From positions 4,559,977 through 4,623,976 of the forward strand of contig NC_018068.1 in NCBI RefSeq assembly GCF_000255115.2: 64,000 nucleotides of DNA. The letters are read 5' to 3'. Position 1 is the stretch's first letter; every line of letters starts with the position of its first letter. The stretch is from Desulfosporosinus acidiphilus SJ4. GTDB lineage: Bacteria > Bacillota > Desulfitobacteriia > Desulfitobacteriales > Desulfitobacteriaceae. The position numbers and the translations under genes are program-made. The notes under the pieces were generated by a model, which searched no databases, was not told where the DNA came from, and saw nothing but the letters and a program-made list of their open reading frames with translations. Shown one piece after another: positions 44,892-52,752 of this stretch.

Positions 44892-47255
44892 TTACGAAGG
44901 AGTTAGAAGACCCCCTAAAATCTTCTCAGTGGAACTTGGGATGACGCCTGTTCCTCCGAGAATAAACGCCTTTGTTGTTTTTCCGCATTGGGCCTGCAAA
45001 TATGCTTTTATATCTGCGTTTAAATTCCCTTGAGGAATTAAGAGCAAGGGGCTTCCGGTAATAGCCGCAAAGGCTCCCCCTGCTAAACCGTCCGGGAAGT
45101 TTTCACCCGTTGCTATCACAAGCGTTGATGGGTCCTGCTGAAAATTATTTACAATCTTGATCATCGTATCATATTTTGTTTCTCCAGCCAAGCGCATCGG
45201 GCCGTAGCTTTCTAAGGGACCGCCTTTGCTGTCAAAGGCCGTCGAGACAGCATATTTGCCTCCCACGATAATTGTCTTAGTCACGTTGTAATCTTTTAAG
45301 AGCTGTAAGGTGGAATTAGACAGCAATCCTTGATCCGTTAAGAGAATCGGAATCCCTAAGGCTGCGGCCGGTGCCGAAGCAGATAAAGCATCTGGAAAAC
45401 TCGCAGAGGAAGCGAGGATAACTTGAGTGCTTGGGCCCATTCTGCGGGCAATCGCCACAGCGGTATCAGCGGCTGTATTTCCGAAAATCCGTTCAGAGGA
45501 TAAATTAGCCTTGCTAAGAGCATCAGTGACCTTTGAGCTAATGGCACCTTCTCCTCCGATAACAAATACTTTTGTCCCTGCACCTAAGCGTTTTAACTCT
45601 TGCAGTACATTACTCTCCAGTTCCCCGGGAGCCGTAAGGAGTAAGGGAGCCTTAAGTTTTCTGGCCAGAGGAGCGGCTGCCAACGCATCCTGGAAGCGGT
45701 CCACTCGAGCTAAAAGTACCACCGGGGCAGAATTGTCGGCCCAGCCCGCTTGAGATATTTTGATGGCCGTATCTTCAGCACTGGTCCCATAAAGACGCGT
45801 AACTGTGGGAGCCGCGGGCTGAGTCGTTGGGGTTGTGGGAGAAGCCGGAGTTAGCGGGGTTGTACCGCTGGTCGAGCCCGAGGTTGAACCTGAACTCGGT
45901 GTTGTACCGGAACTTGTCCCTGAAGACGAAGCAGTAGCCTGGTAACCTTCTTTGGCTCGTTCCGCAAGGCTCGCGTCTAAATTTGGTCCTTGCATAACCG
46001 TCTTATAATAACTTGCGGCACTGGCTTTAGAATCAGTTGAACCGTCAAGGGCTAATTTATCAGCCTCTGCCAATAGTTTATTGTAGGCGTTGAGGAGGCC
46101 GGTGTTTGCACGTTGGATAAGATCAGCATCAACACTTGAACCTTGCAAAACAGTCTGATAGTCTTGGACGGCGCTTTGCCAAGAGGAAGCATCTCCTGTT
46201 TGAACCATGGAGTCTGCTGCATCTAATAATTTCCCCAGGGCATTTTGCAAACCGGCAGAAGCCTTTGCTGCAGTTCCCTGATCTAAACTGGGGCCTTGCA
46301 GAACAGTCCAATAATATTTAGCTGCACTGGCATCGGAAGAATCTTTGCCGTCCTGCAATAAGGAATCTGCTTCAGCCAGGAGGTTATTTTGAGCGCTTTG
46401 GATCTTCTGAGAAACAAGGGTTTTATCGCTGATGGTCGCACTGTCATAGACCGTATTATAAAAACCCAAGGCATAATAGGATGCCCAGCGAGCGTAGTTG
46501 AACCAATAGTCCCCATTAGCAGAATCCGCACCTGTTCCTCCCCCGGTTGAGACTAACTGATTCTGATCAATTGTCAGATCTCCCAGATGTGTCACTGAAG
46601 GCGTACTATAGCGGCTGGAATAATTAGGAGGATTAACAAGCGGCAAGAGGTTTGCCGGGTACTTTGTCGCTCCCGGTGCGAAGGTAACAGCACTGTTATA
46701 TTTTTGGCCCATAAGGCTGAAAATCGAATCCTGATAGGCAGGACTTCCTGTAGCTACATTAGGATTGTTTCGTGAACCCCAACTATTATAAGCCCATACT
46801 GCAAAATACCAGTTTTCTAAAACATTGCGATCGCCGTTGCCAATCTTAGGAGCAGCCCGCCATTTTTGATTAAGCATTTGGCAGCCCATTTCTATATTAT
46901 AGTCTATATCAGTCTTCAGCTTCTCAATAGTCGCCGTATCTGTGGAACTGTAACTGGAGATTTGCATAATCCCAATTCCGATACCATCCTTCCCGATTAA
47001 AGGATGGTCAGTCATGGGTTGTCCGTTATCATCCAGCTCGTATTGTCTCCACCCGCTCTCCATCCAAGCAATGGATTTAAGAAGTACAGGCGGTATGTTA
47101 TATTTATTAGCCCAGTATTCCAGCTTGTCGCCAATTTCCGTGTAATATGCTGTTTGAGCTACTGCTGCTGATGCTGTCCTAATCGGTATTAACTGCATAA
47201 AAAAGAGCATGGTCATAAAAATGGCCAATAACTTCCTATATCGGCGCAAAGACAT
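44892..47255 (-). CDS. Lytic transglycosylase-like protein with internal repeats and C-terminal CWB2 anchor
   Basis: An exported protein of about 787 residues. The signal peptide is at ~1-31 (LLAIFMTMLFFMQLIPIRTASA). The SLT-like domain at ~40-190 has the catalytic Glu in SIAWMESGWRQY, then GIGIMQIS and VWAYNSWG. Three repeats of about 51 residues follow at ~270-425 (LLAEADSLLQDG...YYWTVLQGPSLD and similar). Then come a Ser/Thr/Gly/Pro linker (~430-480) and three CWB2 repeats (~485-787). The ATG at 47255 with AAGGGGAAG is the likely start. The enzyme would cut peptidoglycan glycan strands near the S-layer. The repeats have no family I can name. Confidence 0.88.
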   Translation of the reverse strand: MSLRRYRKLLAIFMTMLFFMQLIPIRTASAAVAQTAYYTEIGDKLEYWANKYNIPPVLLKSIAWMESGWRQYELDDNGQPMTDHPLIGKDGIGIGIMQISSYSSTDTATIEKLKTDIDYNIEMGCQMLNQKWRAAPKIGNGDRNVLENWYFAVWAYNSWGSRNNPNVATGSPAYQDSIFSLMGQKYNSAVTFAPGATKYPANLLPLVNPPNYSSRYSTPSVTHLGDLTIDQNQLVSTGGGTGADSANGDYWFNYARWASYYALGFYNTVYDSATISDKTLVSQKIQSAQNNLLAEADSLLQDGKDSSDASAAKYYWTVLQGPSLDQGTAAKASAGLQNALGKLLDAADSMVQTGDASSWQSAVQDYQTVLQGSSVDADLIQRANTGLLNAYNKLLAEADKLALDGSTDSKASAASYYKTVMQGPNLDASLAERAKEGYQATASSSGTSSGTTPSSGSTSGSTSGTTPLTPASPTTPTTQPAAPTVTRLYGTSAEDTAIKISQAGWADNSAPVVLLARVDRFQDALAAAPLARKLKAPLLLTAPGELESNVLQELKRLGAGTKVFVIGGEGAISSKVTDALSKANLSSERIFGNTAADTAVAIARRMGPSTQVILASSASFPDALSASAPAAALGIPILLTDQGLLSNSTLQLLKDYNVTKTIIVGGKYAVSTAFDSKGGPLESYGPMRLAGETKYDTMIKIVNNFQQDPSTLVIATGENFPDGLAGGAFAAITGSPLLLIPQGNLNADIKAYLQAQCGKTTKAFILGGTGVIPSSTEKILGGLLTPS

Positions 47256-47395
47256 TACTTTTTCTTCCCCTTCCACCCTAATTCTTCTCTGTTAATTGAT
47301 ATATTCGACAAGAATTAAAGCAGTCCTCCTCAATCTCATAAAACTCATGGCGTGCCGCACAAAAAAATCCTCAACCAAAGTTATAAGTCCAAAAG

Positions 47396-47455
47396 AATAA
47401 AAAACGTCCTCAGTGAGCTGCTCCCTGTCACAAAGAGAAGCGGTTCACTGCGGAC
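47396..47455 (-). terminator. Rho-independent terminator of the acetyltransferase/region-3 operon
   Basis: A long imperfect hairpin (GTCC.CAGTGA..GCT arms) followed on the minus strand by GTTTTTTATTC. It lies about 35 bp after the stop of the acetyltransferase gene and marks the end of region 3. Confidence 0.75.
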
Positions 47456-47472
47456 GGTTCTTATGACTTTGC

Positions 47473-47490
47473 TATATATATATATATATA
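47473..47490. repeat. (TA)9 dinucleotide tract
   Basis: An uninterrupted TA repeat lies immediately beside the acetyltransferase stop codon, between it and the terminator. It is self-complementary and possibly length-variable. Confidence 0.8.
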
Positions 47491-48144
47491 CTACAAAATT
47501 GTGCGAATAAAACTCAGTGATGAACTATTTCTCCCCTCCAAAATCCAGCCGTCTTTCTTATAGAAACGAATGGCTCTCTCATTCCAGGGAAAAGTTGACA
47601 GCCCAACTTTCTTAAAACCTTCTTGTTTCATCTGAACACAAAAATTTGAGGTTAATTGATTCGCAATACCTATTCCACGATAGTTGGGATCGACTCCGAT
47701 AGCCAAAATCCTAGCCGCAGTAAAAGAGCTCAGCTTCTCAGTCTGTTCTCCGGATTGCCGAAAAATAAAGGTCTTTAGAGCATCCAAAATGCAATGTAAC
47801 CTCTCCTTAATATGTTTCCTAACGTAATTGTCATTAACGTATCTTCCGACAACTAAAATAACCAACTTCCAGAAATTTCGCCGGTAAAATTGGCTAAAAG
47901 GTTTTTCAGCAATAGATCCAAAAACAAAGCCAACAGGCCTGCCGTGATATTTTGCCACATAACCATAGTTTGTGGCAGAATTCATAAACTGTGCGCAAAA
48001 GAGTTCAAGAAAACCCTGGCCCATATGCCCTAAAAAATGACTGGAAAAAGCCTCTTCATACAATCGAGCAACCTCAGGAATATCGTATAACCTCAAAGTA
48101 TCGACCTCAATCATTAATTTAGATTGAGGTTCTTTATTTAACAC
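47491..48144 (-). CDS. GNAT-family N-acetyltransferase
   Basis: A protein of about 217 residues with the GNAT fold. Strand DTLRLYDIPEVARLYEEAF opens the domain, and ILAIGVDPNYRGIGIANQL is the acetyl-CoA-binding motif A (Q/R-x2-G-x-G/A form). FKKVGLSTFPWNERAIRFYKKDGW is motif B with the usual N.RAI.FY. The middle has an inserted basic stretch. The start is uncertain: a GTG at 48144 (AAGGAG 11 nt upstream) or the ATG at 48114. It is the last gene before a terminator in the polysaccharide operon; amino-sugar N-acetylation is possible. It is separated from the next upstream gene by about 200 bp, so it may have its own promoter. Confidence 0.8.
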   Translation of the reverse strand: MLNKEPQSKLMIEVDTLRLYDIPEVARLYEEAFSSHFLGHMGQGFLELFCAQFMNSATNYGYVAKYHGRPVGFVFGSIAEKPFSQFYRRNFWKLVILVVGRYVNDNYVRKHIKERLHCILDALKTFIFRQSGEQTEKLSSFTAARILAIGVDPNYRGIGIANQLTSNFCVQMKQEGFKKVGLSTFPWNERAIRFYKKDGWILEGRNSSSLSFIRTIL

Positions 48145-48347
48145 AGGATAGAACACTCCTTACACTTCGATTACATCATTTAAAACTTAATCCTTAAATA
48201 TCGTGCCCATATCAAGCAAAAATATCCAAAGCCGTTCTATGCATAATACAATTATAGTAAGGAGTTGTTAATATATAGTGTCTCTTTTGTGTCTATTCTG
48301 TTTAAATCCTTTATATATCTCTTTATGATCTCCTTTTGATCTCTATC

Positions 48348-49004
48348 TCAATAAGCTCCCTTGCCGCTGAAAACCACAAAGACTGTCTGCCAGAGGATTT
48401 TCAGATCCAGCCAAAAACTCCAGGTCCTAACATACTCTAGGTCATAACTCATGGTTTCTCCCAGGGTTAATTCACTGCGCCCGTTGATTTGGGCAAGTCC
48501 CGTCACTCCGGGCAGGACATTCAGCCTTTGCCGCTGTTCGGGCGTATAAAGTTTAGCGATTTCCGGAACCTCAGGACGAGGGCCTACCAAACTCATGTTG
48601 CCGATTAAAATATTAAGTAATTGAGGAAGTTCATCTAAACTGGTTTTTCTGAGGAAACGCCCGCTGCGCGTGATCCGGGGGTCATCCTTTTCCTGAAATA
48701 CAAACCCTTCGAGATCCTTCACTTGTTCTAATTTTTCTTTAATCATGGCATCCGCGTTGCGAACCATCGTCCGAAACTTATAGATGGTATAAGGCTTACC
48801 TTCTAAACCCACTCGAGTCTGAGTAAATATGGCTGGGCCCTCGGAGTCTGAACGAATCCAAAGAACGATTAACAGCCAAAACGGAGAGATGAGTACAAGG
48901 AGACATAAAGCGACAAGAAAATCTAACACCCGTTTTAAAGCAAGCTGCCACTGAGGATATGTAAATCTAAGGCTTTCCACGGATGCTGAAGATCTTTGAT
49001 TCAT
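48348..49004 (-). CDS. Short polyprenyl-phosphate sugar-1-phosphate transferase (initiating enzyme)
   Basis: A 218-residue enzyme with only the catalytic half of the family. One N-terminal re-entrant/membrane helix (LKRVLDFLVALCLLVLISPFWLLIVLWI) is followed by YKFRTMV, DPRITRSGRFLRKTSLDELPQLLN, SLVGPRPEVPEI and VLPGVTGLAQINGR. It starts a glycan by charging undecaprenyl phosphate. A good GGAGGAGATG box precedes the ATG. The other such enzyme in the window (22454-23836) has the long five-helix form, so two distinct glycans are likely begun. Confidence 0.92.
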   Translation of the reverse strand: MNQRSSASVESLRFTYPQWQLALKRVLDFLVALCLLVLISPFWLLIVLWIRSDSEGPAIFTQTRVGLEGKPYTIYKFRTMVRNADAMIKEKLEQVKDLEGFVFQEKDDPRITRSGRFLRKTSLDELPQLLNILIGNMSLVGPRPEVPEIAKLYTPEQRQRLNVLPGVTGLAQINGRSELTLGETMSYDLEYVRTWSFWLDLKILWQTVFVVFSGKGAY

Positions 49005-49129
49005 TTTAGCATCTCCTCCCCTATCAGTAACACAAATTAATAAGATCGTCGCCTTAATTATGATCTAAGCTCGAGGTTCAAGTTCGGCTTTAGGCTGAAC
49101 GAGGTCATTTGATTGACTACAGTTTTTCT

Positions 49130-50341
49130 CTAAATTCCAAGTTCTTTAAGCCAGCGCACGATAATTTCCGTCCAAGCATAATGTTCCTGAACAAATTTCC
49201 GTCCCCGCTGTCCCATTTCCCGTCGATTGGTGTTCTGCTTCAATTCCAGAATAGTCTTTGCCAAGTCCTCAGCGTTTTCCGGTTCAACAACCACACCACC
49301 GCCGGAGGATAAAACCAAATCCGCTGCCTCGCCTTCCCCGGAATAGATGACCGGGACTTCCGAACCCAGAGCAGGGAACATTTTCGAAGGACGTGCCCCT
49401 TCAAATAGTTTATTCCTTTTCAGCGGAACAATACTTGCCGAAGCCAAAGAAAAATATCTCGGCATTTCCTGAACCGGCTGAAAGTCGACGAAAATCACAT
49501 TATCTAAATCTTTTTCCTTGACCAAGGCTTCCAGCATCGGTTTCTCCGTGCCGTCACCCACAAACAAGAAGCGTATCCCCTGTTCATCCCGCAAAATCTC
49601 TGCCGTCTTAATGACCGATTCCAAACCCTGAGCATAGCCCATGGTCCCGGCATAAATCAGCACAAACTCCTCATCCTTGATCCCCAGTTTACCGGCCATT
49701 GCTTGATCTCTTTCCCGGGGGGCAAAAAGATCCAAGTTCACTCCGTTCGGTAAAAAAGTCACTTTATGGTCAGGCACACCTCGCTCCAACAGCGATGAGC
49801 GTATTCCTTCTGTCTGACAAGATATTTTCCATGCTTTCTTATATAGCAATTTCTCCAGCCACTCGGCTGCGCCGATCATCCAGCGGCTGTTTACCAGCCC
49901 TAAAGCCACTGCCGATTCCGGCCAAAGATCTGAAATATTCATAATGATCCGGGTGCGTGTAAACCAACCGTAAATGAGAGCAGTAATTCCCAGAAATAGC
50001 GGCGGGGATTCAAAAAACAGGATATCTTGTTTTCCGGCTTTACTTAAACCCCAGAACGAAGAAAACACGAAAGAAAAGTAGTTAAGCAAGCGCTTCCAAA
50101 AACGCCCGCGCTGGACCGGATAAATCCAAGTCCGCCAAACGGGTATTCCCTCCACCTCGTCTTTCATCCGCCAATGCCCTTGATATTCAGGGGGGATGAT
50201 GCCGCTGGGATGATTCGGGAAAGCGGTTACGACCGTCACTTCATGACCATTTCGCTGCAATCCCTTAGCTACTTCTTTAAGCCGGACCTGTGCTGCCCCG
50301 GACTCCGGAGGAAAGTATTGAGTTAACATTAAAATACGCAA
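49130..50341 (-). CDS. GT4 glycosyltransferase (WbuB-like)
   Basis: A 403-residue GT-B enzyme beginning RILMLTQYFPPESGAAQVRLKEVAKGL, which is the WbuB/WcaI-type start. The middle has LIYAGTMGYAQGLESVIKTAEIL. The donor site EGARPSKMFPALGSEVPVIYSGEGEAADLV matches the WbuB subgroup (amino-sugar transferases) rather than the classic E-x7-E form. It starts at a TTG with AAGGAG upstream. A likely substrate is an N-acetyl amino sugar. It precedes the short initiating transferase gene. Confidence 0.88.
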   Translation of the reverse strand: MRILMLTQYFPPESGAAQVRLKEVAKGLQRNGHEVTVVTAFPNHPSGIIPPEYQGHWRMKDEVEGIPVWRTWIYPVQRGRFWKRLLNYFSFVFSSFWGLSKAGKQDILFFESPPLFLGITALIYGWFTRTRIIMNISDLWPESAVALGLVNSRWMIGAAEWLEKLLYKKAWKISCQTEGIRSSLLERGVPDHKVTFLPNGVNLDLFAPRERDQAMAGKLGIKDEEFVLIYAGTMGYAQGLESVIKTAEILRDEQGIRFLFVGDGTEKPMLEALVKEKDLDNVIFVDFQPVQEMPRYFSLASASIVPLKRNKLFEGARPSKMFPALGSEVPVIYSGEGEAADLVLSSGGGVVVEPENAEDLAKTILELKQNTNRREMGQRGRKFVQEHYAWTEIIVRWLKELGI

Positions 50342-50426
50342 TCAGAACGCCGCTCCTTTTTCTCCTCGCTAAAAAGCCTATTTCATTTTAACACTACACA
50401 CCTGCTTAGCCAAACGGGAGCTTTGA

Positions 50427-51443
50427 TCAGGAGCGTTTGAGGAATTTCTTAATGGTATCACTGTGCTTAACGTAAACTGACCTTCCTAATCGGGCCGCCA
50501 TGGTCCGGTTCCGGTAGGCATAGAGATAATTACGCTCGCTGCTGCCAAAACTCTTCTTGAATTTCGCAATGCTCGGGATGTTGGCTCCTACCATATCGTA
50601 GAGTTCAATACCCATGGCCTGTGCCCGTTTTAGATATTCCCATTGGACGAGATTGTTGGGCACAACCTTATTGTATTCCCGGTCAGACACCCCATCTAAA
50701 TAATAAGCAACGTTTTTATCCCGGGGGAAAATCCCCCCAGCTATTATTTTACCCTCAAAACGGGCCAGCAAAACCACCAAATCCCCTGATGGATGTAGTT
50801 TTTGCCATAGTGCAGTGAAGTATTCCTTAGAGAAGGGAGGCTCTTTGTCCTGACGGCGATAAACTCCGACGGAGAGCTCGTAATAAGGTTCCAGCCATTC
50901 TTCCAGGGTTTGAGGTTCAAACACTTCGACCCCCGATTTTTCCGCTTTGCGCACAGCGTTGCGGCAGCGCACCTCAAGCCCGGACCATAAGGATTCTACA
51001 TCTTTCTCTATGGCCAGATCTAAGGTCAGCAGTTCCTGGACCGTATATCCATGTTGTTCGACGACATCTTTGCCGGACATATCCGGAAGGGTAAGCTCAA
51101 TGTAATCTGTATGCTTTTTAGATAAATACTCCTCCAGAGCCGGAAGAACCTCTTCTAAAGTTACCTCTCCCAAGGGACCCGCGTGAGGAGTTGCCGCGCC
51201 GGACAAAGAACTTCCGGCCAGCTTTAAAAGACTCATCTTCCGCTCGGCTAAAGGGAACAGACCTCTAAGAACCCCTTTTTCATCGAAAAACCCCAGCCTG
51301 TTAACCTTTAAGCCAAAACCTATCTCAATAATATCCTGCCATTCCCAGCGATGAAAAAGCGATCCCTGAGAGATACCCTCTAGGAAATCTTGCCATTGGT
51401 CCCGCTCAATGGGCTGTAACCTTAAACTCACTTTTATTTTCAC
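50427..51443 (-). CDS. FemAB/GNAT-like protein
   Basis: A protein of about 338 residues with two GNAT-like halves (Acetyltransf_6/FemAB type). Features are SLFHRWEWQDIIEIGFG at ~25-41, RCRNAVRKAEKSGVEVF (a basic motif usual in these proteins), GGIFPRDKNVAYYLDGVSD, and YDMVGANIPSIAKFKKSFGS near the end. Family members use aminoacyl-tRNA or acyl-CoA to modify peptidoglycan or extracellular polysaccharide. It overlaps the end of the upstream ligase gene. The start is a GTG (51443). Which donor is used cannot be said. Confidence 0.82.
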   Translation of the reverse strand: MKIKVSLRLQPIERDQWQDFLEGISQGSLFHRWEWQDIIEIGFGLKVNRLGFFDEKGVLRGLFPLAERKMSLLKLAGSSLSGAATPHAGPLGEVTLEEVLPALEEYLSKKHTDYIELTLPDMSGKDVVEQHGYTVQELLTLDLAIEKDVESLWSGLEVRCRNAVRKAEKSGVEVFEPQTLEEWLEPYYELSVGVYRRQDKEPPFSKEYFTALWQKLHPSGDLVVLLARFEGKIIAGGIFPRDKNVAYYLDGVSDREYNKVVPNNLVQWEYLKRAQAMGIELYDMVGANIPSIAKFKKSFGSSERNYLYAYRNRTMAARLGRSVYVKHSDTIKKFLKRS

Positions 51444-52752
51444 TCCCAACTTTCCCTAGCAACAAGGAAACCAACATACCCATGCTAATCCAGATCATGG
51501 GATCTTCAAAAAAGCGCGCTTCGGACTGAGAACTGATAAATACAGCGGTGACCCACAAGAAGTACGCTACACCCATCAGGTAGTTTGTATGAAAACCTAG
51601 GTCTCTGTTCCTTCGCAAAGTCCACAAGTCCCTAATTATAGCCAGCCAAACTAAAGCCAAAGCGATTAGTCCGACTATACCTAATTCCGCCGCGATGGTC
51701 AATATCGTCGTGTGCGAGAGAGTTACTCCTTGGACGTAGGGTATATGCGTTTTATAGCTTGGATAATTTGTCAAAAACGACTTTTGAAAGCCTCCTAAAC
51801 CGACTCCGAGAAGAGGGTGATCGTGAAACATGGCAAAGGAAACCCTAAACAAATAGGCACGCTGCTCATCTAAAGCTCCCAATCCGTTGCGGATAGTCAG
51901 CAGGCGGTCCCAGACAGTCGGTCTGGATGCCGCAATCGCAACCCCAATAACCGCCAGCACCCCAATGGGCTGAAGTATTCCTTTGCGGGGAACAAGCAGG
52001 CACATGAGGGCTAAAATAACTACCAATGTCACCACCCCGCTGCGGGATAAGGTAATAGCCAAGGCACCTAATAACCCCACAAGTGTTCCAAAATAGAGGA
52101 AGCGCCGGCGTGACTCTTGATCTAAATATTGAAGAACTAAATTAGCGACAATCCCCAGTACGAGATAACGGGCAAAAATATTCGGATCGACAAAAGTCGC
52201 GTTAACCCTGGCAATCATGCCTTCCGCTAAATATCCCCGCCAAATGAAATGCCTCGTCGCGCCTTCATAGAGCGTAAGAGGGATTAAAGCCACCCCCATC
52301 CAATGAACGACCTTCAGCGGGAGTAAACCGATATTCTTCTCGGCCAGAAGGTAAACCCCTACATACAGCATAAACATGGTAAGGAGCCGTATAACACCCA
52401 TCATCGTATCCGCTTTGCTGATCGTATAGAGGATGCTGAAAAGTCCAACCCCAATATAAATCAGGAGCGCGATGGTCAACGGATGCTTAAAAAGTTTCTT
52501 TAAATCCTGACGCTTCTCAGGGTCTTTCCAAAGGTACCAGAGCAGCGCCGCGATAATTGCTACCGTAAAAAGACGAGCCAAGCTGTTAATCTGGGAACCA
52601 ATTCCTCCCAGCGGAGGAAACCAGGTTATGGAAATGTCTAGGGCAACAGCTCCTGCTAAAATGGAGATTAAGGCACTTGGTTTTTTCCAGCCGTAATAGA
52701 AAGCGACGGCCAGGCTCAGAAGAAAAAAGCACCATTGCAAAGCGATTAGCAC
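51406..52752 (-). CDS. O-antigen ligase/polymerase family membrane protein (Wzy_C)
   Basis: A 448-residue protein with about 12 membrane helices. The conserved pattern has a big extracytoplasmic loop after ITLSRSGVVTLVV, with HDHPLLGVGLGGFQKSF as the Wzy_C signature and then HTTILTIAAELGIVGLIAL. It joins or polymerises lipid-linked glycans outside the membrane. A GTG start overlaps the deacetylase gene by 7 bp, with GGAG 10-12 nt upstream. A second member is encoded at 59735-61069, so one may be polymerase and the other ligase. Confidence 0.9.
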   Translation of the reverse strand: MLIALQWCFFLLSLAVAFYYGWKKPSALISILAGAVALDISITWFPPLGGIGSQINSLARLFTVAIIAALLWYLWKDPEKRQDLKKLFKHPLTIALLIYIGVGLFSILYTISKADTMMGVIRLLTMFMLYVGVYLLAEKNIGLLPLKVVHWMGVALIPLTLYEGATRHFIWRGYLAEGMIARVNATFVDPNIFARYLVLGIVANLVLQYLDQESRRRFLYFGTLVGLLGALAITLSRSGVVTLVVILALMCLLVPRKGILQPIGVLAVIGVAIAASRPTVWDRLLTIRNGLGALDEQRAYLFRVSFAMFHDHPLLGVGLGGFQKSFLTNYPSYKTHIPYVQGVTLSHTTILTIAAELGIVGLIALALVWLAIIRDLWTLRRNRDLGFHTNYLMGVAYFLWVTAVFISSQSEARFFEDPMIWISMGMLVSLLLGKVGSENKSEFKVTAH

